Assembly (NCBI GenBank): GCA_014305025.1
Contig: JACRTY010000034.1
Location: 19,118 to 83,117 of the forward strand
Source of the DNA: Candidatus Nyctobacter psychrophilus
GTDB taxonomy: Bacteria; Vulcanimicrobiota; Vulcanimicrobiia; Vulcanimicrobiales; Vulcanimicrobiaceae
Direction: 5' to 3'
DNA: 64,000 nt
Shown: piece after piece, positions 57,382 to 64,000 of the stretch
Position numbering within the stretch: position 1 is the first letter of the stretch
Layout of the letters: every line of letters starts with the position of its first letter
Notes under the pieces: model-generated
Told to the model about the DNA's origin: nothing
Database searches by the model: none
Seen by the model: the letters and a program-made list of their open reading frames with translations, nothing else
Made by a program: the position numbers and the translations under genes

Positions 57382-60153
57382 ATGGCGGATCACGCGGATA
57401 GTTTCGGCGCACGCACGGCGCTTAGGGTGGGAGAGCGCTCGTATAGCATCTTCGCTCTCGGCGCGCTCGAGCGAGCCGGATTCGATGGTGTCGGGCGCCT
57501 ACCGTTCAGTTTGAAGATTCTGCTCGAAAATCTCGTTCGCTGCGAAGACGGCCGCAGCGTGACGAAGGACCATATCGCTGCGCTCGCGCGCTGGTCGGCC
57601 GGCGCCGGCGTGCAGCACGAAATCGCGTACCGCCCCGCCCGCGTGCTGTTGCAGGATTTCACCGGCGTGCCGTGCGTCGTCGATCTGGCCGCGATGCGCG
57701 ATGCGATGGTTCACATCGGCGGCGATCCCAAGCGGATCAATCCGCTGCAGCCGGTCGAACTGGTCATCGATCATTCGGTGCAGGTGGATCGCTTCGGCAC
57801 CGAAACGTCGTTTGCCGAAAACGCGAAACTCGAGTTCGAGCGCAATCGCGAGCGGTATGCGTTTCTCAAATGGGGTCAGGTGGCGCTCGACAACTTTCGC
57901 GCGGTTCCGCCCGATACGGGAATCGTGCATCAAGTCAACATCGAGTTTCTTTCGCGCGTCGTCTTTGGCGCCGGCGGTGCTGGCGTGGGGGCCGACGATG
58001 GCGGCACGCCGCTGGCGTACCCGGATACCGTCGTGGGTACCGACTCGCACACGACGATGGCCAACGGACTGGGCGTTCTTGCCTGGGGCGTCGGCGGGAT
58101 CGAAGCAGAGGCGGCGATGCTCGGTCAGCCCGTCACGATGCTCGTCCCCCAGGTCATCGGCGTCCGCATCGACGGTAAACTTTCCGAAGGCGTCACGTCG
58201 ACCGATCTCGTGCTCACGATCACGGAGATGTTGCGCAAGAAAGGCGTCGTCGGAAAATTCATCGAGTTCTTCGGTGCGGGTCTCTCCAACTTGAGCGTGG
58301 CGGATCGGGTGACGATCGGCAACATGTCTCCCGAATACGGCTCGACCGTCGCCATCTTCCCGATCGACCGGCAAACGCTGACGTATCTGGAGTTGACCGG
58401 ACGCCGGCCCGAGCACATCGCGCTCGTGGAAGCGTACGCGCGCGCGCAGGGTTTATTCCGCAGCGATGATTCGCTCGACCCGCATTTCACCGACGTTCTG
58501 GAACTCGACCTCGCGACCGTCGTTCCGAACCTCGCCGGTCCACGCCGTCCGCAAGACCGCGTGCCGCTCGCCGACGTGAAAAAGAGTTTCGCTTCACTGC
58601 TGAACCAGTGGCATCACGCGCGCACGCGCACGGGACACGAGCAGTCTTCGGGCGACGAGGCGGTGGCGGCACTCGAAGGCGAGGGCGGCGGCGGCACCGC
58701 GGTCGCAGCTCGTCCCGACACCGATCTCTCCGACGGCGCCGTCGTCATCGCCGCGATCACCTCGTGCACGAATACTTCCAATCCCGCCGTGATGATCGGA
58801 GCCGGCCTCGTCGCCAAGAAGGCCTTCGAACGCGGCCTGACGCGTAAGCCGTGGGTGAAGACGAGCCTGGCTCCAGGCTCAAAAGTCGTGACCGATTATC
58901 TGATCAAAGCGGGACTCGTACCGTATCTCGATGCCCTGGGTTTCAACCTGGTCGGCTACGGTTGCACCACGTGCATCGGCAACAGCGGTCCGTTGCCCGA
59001 AGACGTTTCGCAGCAAGTCGCCGAGCACGATATGATCGTGGCCGCGGTGCTATCGGGAAACCGGAACTTCGAAGGGCGCATTCATCCGCAAGTGCGGGCG
59101 AACTACCTCGCCTCGCCGCCTCTGGTCGTCGCGTACGCGTTGGCGGGGCGGATGGACGTCGATCTCGTCAATGAGCCGCTGGGTCTGGATCGGGGCGGTG
59201 AGCCCGTGATGCTGCGTGACTTGTGGCCGACGAGTGCGGAGGTCGACGCAACGATCGCGGCCTGCGTCAGTGAAGCGGCGTTTCGCGCGCGGTACGCTGA
59301 CGTCTTCAGCGGCGACGACAACTGGCGGTCGCTCGAGGTCGCGAGCAGCGAACGGTATGCCTGGGATCCGCAGAGTGAATACGTCAAGAAACCGCCGTAC
59401 TTCGAGGGCATGCCCGTCGAACCGGAACCGCCGCGCGATATCCGTGGAGCGCGCGTGCTTGCGGTGCTCGGCGACAGCGTGACGACCGATCACATTTCGC
59501 CGGCCGGGGCGATCGCCAAGAATAGCCCCGCCGCCGCCTATCTCCTCGAACGCGGCGTCGAACCGGCCGACTTCAACTCCTACGGCGCGCGGCGCGGCAA
59601 CCACGAAGTGATGGTGCGCGGAACCTTTGCGAACGTGCGCTTGCGCAATGCGCTCGTGCCGGGCGTGGAGGGCGGCGTGACGCGCTATCTGCCCGACAAT
59701 ACGTTGATGTCGATCTTCGGCGCGGCCATGCGCTATAAGCGTGACGATACGCCGGTCATCGTGATCGGCGGCAAAGAGTATGGGTCCGGTTCGTCGCGCG
59801 ACTGGGCGGCCAAGGGTCCGATGTTGCTCGGCGTGCGCGCCGTCCTGGCGGAATCGTTCGAACGCATCCACCGCAGCAACCTCATCGGCATGGGCATCCT
59901 GCCCCTCGAGTTTGTGCCCGGGGACGACCGTGAGTCGCTGGGCCTGACCGGCGAAGAGACCTTCGATATCCTAGGCCTGCCGGCGCGCGTCGTGCCGCGC
60001 AGTACCTTACGCGTGACCGCTCGGTTCGGCAACGAGGCCGATCGAGCGCGAACTTTTGAGGCGCTGGTGCGGATCGATACGCCGGACGAAGCGGACTATT
60101 TCCGCCACGGCGGCATCCTTCAATACGTTCTGCGGCAGCTCAAAAAGGGCTAA
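57382..60153 (+). CDS. acnA: Aconitate hydratase (AcnA type)
   Basis: A 923-residue aconitase. The [4Fe-4S] cluster Cys are in AAITSCTNTSNPAVMIG and YGCTTCIGNSGPL. VGTDSHTTMANGLGVLAWGV and the C-terminal swivelling domain with VLGDSVTTDHISPAG and EYGSGSSRDWAAKGP are also present. It interconverts citrate and isocitrate in the TCA cycle; AcnA-type enzymes also bind RNA under iron limitation. The ATG before ADHADSF is the likely start, 17 bp after the RNase D stop. Confidence 0.95.
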   Translation: MADHADSFGARTALRVGERSYSIFALGALERAGFDGVGRLPFSLKILLENLVRCEDGRSVTKDHIAALARWSAGAGVQHEIAYRPARVLLQDFTGVPCVVDLAAMRDAMVHIGGDPKRINPLQPVELVIDHSVQVDRFGTETSFAENAKLEFERNRERYAFLKWGQVALDNFRAVPPDTGIVHQVNIEFLSRVVFGAGGAGVGADDGGTPLAYPDTVVGTDSHTTMANGLGVLAWGVGGIEAEAAMLGQPVTMLVPQVIGVRIDGKLSEGVTSTDLVLTITEMLRKKGVVGKFIEFFGAGLSNLSVADRVTIGNMSPEYGSTVAIFPIDRQTLTYLELTGRRPEHIALVEAYARAQGLFRSDDSLDPHFTDVLELDLATVVPNLAGPRRPQDRVPLADVKKSFASLLNQWHHARTRTGHEQSSGDEAVAALEGEGGGGTAVAARPDTDLSDGAVVIAAITSCTNTSNPAVMIGAGLVAKKAFERGLTRKPWVKTSLAPGSKVVTDYLIKAGLVPYLDALGFNLVGYGCTTCIGNSGPLPEDVSQQVAEHDMIVAAVLSGNRNFEGRIHPQVRANYLASPPLVVAYALAGRMDVDLVNEPLGLDRGGEPVMLRDLWPTSAEVDATIAACVSEAAFRARYADVFSGDDNWRSLEVASSERYAWDPQSEYVKKPPYFEGMPVEPEPPRDIRGARVLAVLGDSVTTDHISPAGAIAKNSPAAAYLLERGVEPADFNSYGARRGNHEVMVRGTFANVRLRNALVPGVEGGVTRYLPDNTLMSIFGAAMRYKRDDTPVIVIGGKEYGSGSSRDWAAKGPMLLGVRAVLAESFERIHRSNLIGMGILPLEFVPGDDRESLGLTGEETFDILGLPARVVPRSTLRVTARFGNEADRARTFEALVRIDTPDEADYFRHGGILQYVLRQLKKG

Positions 60154-60209
60154 CCCCGGCTTGGGGACACCGGGTTTGGAGCGCGCCGTTTGGGTCAGAA
60201 GGTGGTGGT

Positions 60210-60416
60210 ATGTTTGAAGGCCGGATGCCCCAGACGTTTCTCGCGCAACTGCCGGAAGCGTTGCGCGGCGTGGACTTCCCTGCGAGCCGCGATGATATCG
60301 TCGAAATGGCGCAAATGAACGGCGCGTCGGCCACGCTCGTCGATCGCCTCAAGGACCTGCCCGAGCGCGACTACGATAACATCGCCGCCGTGCTCGCGGA
60401 AATCGGCGTTATCTAA
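60210..60416 (+). CDS. DUF2795-family small protein
   Basis: A 68-residue acidic protein, FLAQLPEALRGVDFPASRDD then VDRLKDLPERDYDNIAAVLA. The pattern (LxGVDFPASrdDlv...L..LPdr.Y) is that of DUF2795. These small proteins are common in actinobacteria and related phyla; function is unknown. It lies between aconitase and the GT4 gene on the same strand. Confidence 0.85.
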   Translation: MFEGRMPQTFLAQLPEALRGVDFPASRDDIVEMAQMNGASATLVDRLKDLPERDYDNIAAVLAEIGVI

Positions 60417-60422
60417 CCAGAT

Positions 60423-61736
60423 ATGCTCGCCGGTCACTCCGTCGCCGCGCTCTTCTCATTCGAAGGCCCGGACCGCTACGCGGCGGTGGGCGGCTTGGGA
60501 ACGCGCGAGACGTCGTTTGCGCGCGCGCTCGGCGAGGCCAACATCGATACGACGCTGTTTTTCGTCGGCGACCCTTCGCTGCCGCCGGTCGAAGCCTTCG
60601 CGCCGAACGTAACCTTACGACGCTGGTGCCAATGGATCTCGACGTATCATCCGCGCGACGTGTACGACGGCGAATTCGAAAAGGTTCACGATTACTCCGG
60701 CAGCGTGCCGCGTTTCGTTGCAGAGTCCATCATCGCGCCTGCAGCCGCCCGGGGTCAGCGCGTGCTCGCAATCGCGGAGGAATGGCAAACGGTGCGCGCG
60801 GCGATTGCGCTCGACGCGCTGCTGCGGGCCAGAAACCTGCGGTCGGCCGCGACGATCCTCTGGAACGCCAACAACACGTATGGTTTCGAGCGGATCGACT
60901 GGCCGGTGCTCGGCCGCGCGGCGACGATCGTCACGGTCAGCAAGTATATGAAGTTCGAACTGGCGGCCTACGGTGTGCCGTCGCTCGTCGTCCCCAACGG
61001 CATCCCCGAGGCGTTGTTGCAGGGGCCCCCGCGCGAACTCGTCGAGGTCTTCCGGGGAGCGATTCGTGGCCGTCCGGCGCTGATCAAAGTCGGCCGCTTC
61101 GATCCCGACAAAAATTGGTTGCAGGCGATCGACGCCGTCGCCGAGCTGCGCGCCTGGGGCCTGGCGCCGCAGCTGATTGCGCGCGGCGGCAAAGAGCCGT
61201 ACGGCGATGAGGTATTTGCGCGGGCGCGCGAACGCGAATTGCGCGTGGCGCGGGTCGAAGCGGACGGTGACGATCCCGTCGGGGTGGCGGACGCCATTGC
61301 CGCGAGTGAGGCGGACATCATCCATCTCGACGCGTTTCTCCCGGACGCCACGCTCTTTGCGCTCTACGCCGCCTGCGACGCGGTGCTGGCCAACAGTGGT
61401 AAGGAGCCCTTTGGACTGGTCGGACTCGAAGTCATGGCCGCGGGCGGCATCGCCGTGTGCGGGGCCACGGGAGAAGAGTACGCCGAGCCCTTCGTCAACG
61501 CGATCGTGTGCGATACCGATGACGGCCGCGAACTGGCTCAGTATTTGCGCGATGCGTACGGCGATCAGGCCCTGCGCGAGCGCATGCGCCGCGCCGGCCA
61601 CGCGACGGCGGCACGCTACGTTTGGCCGAGCGTGCTCCAAACGCTCGCGCACAAAGTGGAATATGCGTCGGGGCGCCGGGATGAGACCGCCCCCGCCCCG
61701 ACGGTAAGGTTCGCCGGTTCTCAAGCCGGCGTCTGA
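60423..61736 (+). CDS. GT4-family glycosyltransferase
   Basis: A 437-residue GT-B enzyme. The N-terminal half has AVGGLGTRETSFARALGEA (glycine-rich acceptor loop) and ILWNANNTYGFERIDWPVLG. The donor half has RPALIKVGRFDPDKNWLQAI and DAFLPDATLFALYAACDAVL, and the EPFGLVGLEVMAAGG motif contains the nucleotide-sugar E-x7-E. Glycogen-synthase-like or trehalose-synthase-like donor use is likely. The start, ATG 6 bp after the DUF2795 stop, leaves little room for a ribosome site. Substrate is not evident. Confidence 0.88.
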   Translation: MLAGHSVAALFSFEGPDRYAAVGGLGTRETSFARALGEANIDTTLFFVGDPSLPPVEAFAPNVTLRRWCQWISTYHPRDVYDGEFEKVHDYSGSVPRFVAESIIAPAAARGQRVLAIAEEWQTVRAAIALDALLRARNLRSAATILWNANNTYGFERIDWPVLGRAATIVTVSKYMKFELAAYGVPSLVVPNGIPEALLQGPPRELVEVFRGAIRGRPALIKVGRFDPDKNWLQAIDAVAELRAWGLAPQLIARGGKEPYGDEVFARARERELRVARVEADGDDPVGVADAIAASEADIIHLDAFLPDATLFALYAACDAVLANSGKEPFGLVGLEVMAAGGIAVCGATGEEYAEPFVNAIVCDTDDGRELAQYLRDAYGDQALRERMRRAGHATAARYVWPSVLQTLAHKVEYASGRRDETAPAPTVRFAGSQAGV

Positions 61737-61787
61737 AGCTGCCGATGAACCTTCGGAACGGCGCTGCAGCGCCCAACCGGAGGAACG

Positions 61788-62207
61788 GTGGACTCGTCCG
61801 AACGCACGACTTTTATTGCCCGCGCGACAGCCGTGGCCGCCGCGGCCCAGCGTTTGGGAGTAACGCTCAGCAAATCGCCGCGCGCCTTCGAGCTGATCGC
61901 CGAAGCGGGCGGCAACCGCATCACCTTCCCGGTTGTCAGCGACGCCCGCGACTGGCGCGAGACGACCGCCGAAGAGGCGTTCTACGTGATGCTCCTCGAC
62001 GCGCACGAATGGGCGCTGGCTCGGCTCGACGATTCCATGCTGACGGCGATTCCGCTGGGCGAGCGGGACGAAGTCCCGGCCATGCGTCGTGAGGAGGCAA
62101 GTGCGCTGCAGCGGTTGCAGGCGCTCGCGACCCTTCTCGGCGGCGAAGACCACCTCGCCGATCTCTTCAACGCGGCGGGCCTGTCCCCGCTGGCCGCAAG
62201 CGCCTAA
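61788..62207 (+). CDS. Conserved hypothetical protein
   Basis: A 139-residue soluble protein rich in alanine and acidic residues: FIARATAVAAAAQRLGVTLS, FPVVSDARDWRETTAEEAFY and LLDAHEWALARLDDSMLTAI. Helix-rich prediction, no domain recognised. It follows the GT4 gene by 51 bp in the same direction and may be in its operon. GTG start with a preceding ggaggaa-type ribosome site. Confidence 0.55.
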   Translation: MDSSERTTFIARATAVAAAAQRLGVTLSKSPRAFELIAEAGGNRITFPVVSDARDWRETTAEEAFYVMLLDAHEWALARLDDSMLTAIPLGERDEVPAMRREEASALQRLQALATLLGGEDHLADLFNAAGLSPLAASA

Positions 62208-62239
62208 TCGCCGAAGATATCAGCCGCCGGTGCGCGAGT

Positions 62240-62989
62240 TCAGCGGCCGATGTGATAGGCGGCCGTTATGTACGGCAGAAAACCCGTGTTGCGGTCGGCG
62301 AGCGCGCCGCCGGAATCGAACTTCGTCGCGTAGTTGATGTAACGCAAGCCGTAGCCGAATTCGAGCGGACCACGAACGGCGCTGGCCCGCACTTGCACCT
62401 CGACTTGCGACCCGGACTCGCCGACGGCCGTGGTGCGGTCGAGGGCAAACGGTGAACCGAAATTGATGGTGCCGTGCATTTCCGGCTCAAGATCGACGAG
62501 CAACCGGACGGCGTTCGAATGACGAAGGAGGCCCAGTCCAAGTTCGTAGCGCAGGCCGACAACCCGTGATGAATTGATCGCGCTGACGATGCGCGGCCGT
62601 AGGAGCGAACCTTCGTCGACGTTGTAGCGCGTCGCTTGATTGTAGACCAATTCGCCGATACCAACACTCAGCCGGTCGCGGGCCACATAACCGCGGACGA
62701 CCGCGTCGAAAAACGCGATGTGCGTGGAAAGCCGCTCCGGACCGTTGCTTTCATCGATGCGTGGTGATCCCGGCAGTCCCTCGGCGTAAATCTCCGCCGG
62801 ACCGGCGCGTCCGCGAACGTGCAGAATCGGGATCGGCACCGCCGGCAACGCCGTACGTAGTCCGCTTTCGACGTGCCTGCCCAGCAGCGGCGCAAGCGAT
62901 AACCCGAAGGAAGCGCCGTCCGCGGCAGCCTGGGCCGGCGCCAAAAAGCTCAGCGTCGCCATAATAAGAAAAGCGCCGTAGAATCTCAT
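62240..62989 (-). CDS. Predicted outer-membrane beta-barrel protein
   Basis: A 249-residue protein with a signal peptide (MRFYGAFLIMATLSFLAPAQAAA). The mature part alternates hydrophobic and polar residues in amphipathic strands (HSNAVRLLVDLEPEMHGTI, SQVEVQVRASAVRGPLEFGY, LPYITAAYHIGR). The final residues resemble an outer-membrane closing strand, although they end in Arg rather than Phe. No function is recognised. It is a second possible outer-membrane protein in the window, with the LptD-like one near 5-7 kb. Confidence 0.6.
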   Translation of the reverse strand: MRFYGAFLIMATLSFLAPAQAAADGASFGLSLAPLLGRHVESGLRTALPAVPIPILHVRGRAGPAEIYAEGLPGSPRIDESNGPERLSTHIAFFDAVVRGYVARDRLSVGIGELVYNQATRYNVDEGSLLRPRIVSAINSSRVVGLRYELGLGLLRHSNAVRLLVDLEPEMHGTINFGSPFALDRTTAVGESGSQVEVQVRASAVRGPLEFGYGLRYINYATKFDSGGALADRNTGFLPYITAAYHIGR

Positions 62990-63055
62990 CGACGGTAGCG
63001 CTTCGACGCGCCGGCCTCGGTCCCCGGACCGATATCAGAACCTTCCGCTAACCGT

Positions 63056-63598
63056 TCATAGACCGGCGCGCCCGAACAAGGCGCCCACGTCGAGGGTGAA
63101 CCCCGGTAGCGCTTCATGCTTCAGCTGATCGCCTCTTCGTAGGACGGCATCGGCTCCCGGTTCGAAAACTTCAATCTCCTTGCGCTCGGGATCGAGAACC
63201 ACGACCGCGTTGCTGCCGGCGGCAAGATACGTACGAATCTTATCGTCTACGTCGGAACGCCGGTCGTCAGGCGAGAGGATCTCGAACGCGACGGTCGGCG
63301 CAGCGAGCGGTACGTCAACCTCCTCGCGAGGAGCGTCAGCGCTCACAACCTCGAAGGATAGGTACGCGACATCGGGGACGAGCGGGCGCGTCGCCTCCCC
63401 TGCGGGCGTGACGCGAAAACGCCATTCGGTACCAATGCGTCCGCGCGGTTCGCGCTCGAGCCACTCGAGCAGCGCGCGCGCGATCATCGCTTGTAGAATC
63501 GCATGCGAATACGTGGGACTCATTTTTTGAAGCGCACGGCCGCGGACCCATTCCGTTTCGGGCTCCGTCTCCGGCAGAGTGATCTCGTGCAGGGACAT
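63056..63598 (-). CDS. Uma2-family (DUF820) restriction-endonuclease-fold protein
   Basis: A 180-residue protein. It has SPTYSHAILQAMIARALLEW, PLVPDVAYLSFEVV, APTVAFEILSPDDRRSDVDD and KIRTYLAAGSNAVVVLDPER, which are the signature segments of Uma2 proteins with a PD-(D/E)xK nuclease-like fold. They are abundant in cyanobacteria and some other phyla, often in many copies, with unclear function. The ATG of MSLHEITLPETEPE is used. Confidence 0.88.
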   Translation of the reverse strand: MSLHEITLPETEPETEWVRGRALQKMSPTYSHAILQAMIARALLEWLEREPRGRIGTEWRFRVTPAGEATRPLVPDVAYLSFEVVSADAPREEVDVPLAAPTVAFEILSPDDRRSDVDDKIRTYLAAGSNAVVVLDPERKEIEVFEPGADAVLRRGDQLKHEALPGFTLDVGALFGRAGL

Positions 63599-63612
63599 CT
63601 CACACAATGGTA

Positions 63613-64000
63613 TCACGCCGTCGCGCCTTCCACGCAAGCTTCAGGAAGGCGCCACATCTCCGCGTCAGGCTTTGAGTAGTGTTCCGTTTTGACGGCGGGG
63701 TGTCGCCTCTCACTATAATGTGGCGTAGGGGTTGGTTTCTGGCAACACCCACGGAAGCTCAACGTAAAACCAGATAGTGGATAGGCCCTCAGCGAAGCGT
63801 GCAGTCCCATTTGGCGGTCCGGCTCGAAAAACCAAGGGTAGAAGTGAACCTTGAAAGGTTGCGAAGCTGCGACCTCGCCGAAAAACGGCAAGTGCCCCGT
63901 GTAGTGGTCAACTCGTTGAGGAAGCCGTTGGTCGTCGTTTCGAACGCCAGAGGTGGTCTCGCGTTTTTGGACAGCAAATCGGCTTTCGCTAAGTGATGCC
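63613..64000 (-). pseudogene. Degraded frame-shifted fragment, possible phage terminase large-subunit relic
   Basis: Two reverse frames look like successive pieces of one protein. The edge-proximal frame has NARPPLAFETTTNGFLNELT, comparable to the terminase ESTANG motif. The other frame takes over near 63890-63910 with GHLPFFGEVAASQPFKVHFY and PWFFEPDRQM, like the FPWF segment that follows in terminases. After it the sequence becomes non-descript to a stop at 63613. The 5' part is outside the window. The identification rests on two short motifs and is weak. Confidence 0.35.

Noticed and set aside
1..64000. tRNA, rRNA or CRISPR array
   Set aside because: No T-arm GGTTCGAATCC-like signal outside coding sequence, no rRNA-like stretch and no regularly spaced direct repeats were seen by eye.

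Overview
The window is GC-rich bacterial DNA, densely packed, with many GTG/TTG starts and stop/start overlaps (ATGA, GTGA, TGATG). Signs of a diderm are an OstA/LptD-like outer-membrane barrel protein, a second predicted barrel, lipoproteins and LolA-like periplasmic proteins. They sit with an actinobacterial/cyanobacterial-looking repertoire: ECF sigma factors, a giant hydrolase that resembles a cyanobacterial family, EgtD and a type III polyketide synthase. My best guess, from gene content alone, is an uncultured Eremiobacterota (WPS-2)-like lineage. No rRNA, tRNA or CRISPR array was seen.

Layout. (a) 1-14.7 kb is mostly envelope. It holds two membrane-linked glycosyltransferases, a deoxyhypusine-synthase-like protein, LarB, an LptD-like protein with a secreted partner, and a surface-polysaccharide cluster. 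That cluster has an initiating sugar-phosphate transferase, a MurJ-type and a Wzx-type flippase, and WbpI-, WbpE-, WbpB- and WbpD-like enzymes for a 2,3-diacetamido uronic-acid sugar. (b) 14.7-18 kb has an ECF sigma/anti-sigma/membrane-effector operon. (c) 18-22 kb has both subunits of lysine 5,6-aminomutase followed by a D,D-carboxypeptidase, then a divergent MarR/ECF pair with a visible promoter and operator. (d) 23-31.6 kb is mixed metabolism: M20 amidohydrolase, ROK kinase, an MGDG-synthase-like lipid glycosyltransferase, a fatty-acid-hydroxylase-like protein, a lytic transglycosylase, a Rieske protein and a hemerythrin.

(e) 31.6-43 kb has a dienelactone-hydrolase relic, EgtD with a class I glutamine-amidotransferase-like hydrolase, a type III PKS plus ICMT-type methyltransferase pair, a four-gene Opu-type osmolyte ABC operon, PPK1, and a BolA-Grx-EVE-thioesterase operon. 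(f) 43-51.7 kb is the accessory-looking part. It has two orphan membrane proteins, a 1173-residue hydrolase/protease-like membrane protein, and a frameshifted half-copy of an alcohol dehydrogenase gene. That half-copy is separated from the intact copy by a VapBC toxin-antitoxin pair and a 169-bp MITE-like element. (g) 51.7-62.2 kb is housekeeping: CYTH-CHAD, MBL-fold and Nudix hydrolases, VTT-domain protein, RNase D, aconitase, DUF2795 and a GT4 glycosyltransferase. (h) 62.2-64 kb has an outer-membrane protein, a Uma2-family nuclease-fold protein and a degraded sequence that may be a phage terminase relic.

All product calls rest on reading motifs and recalled family features; no database search was run.
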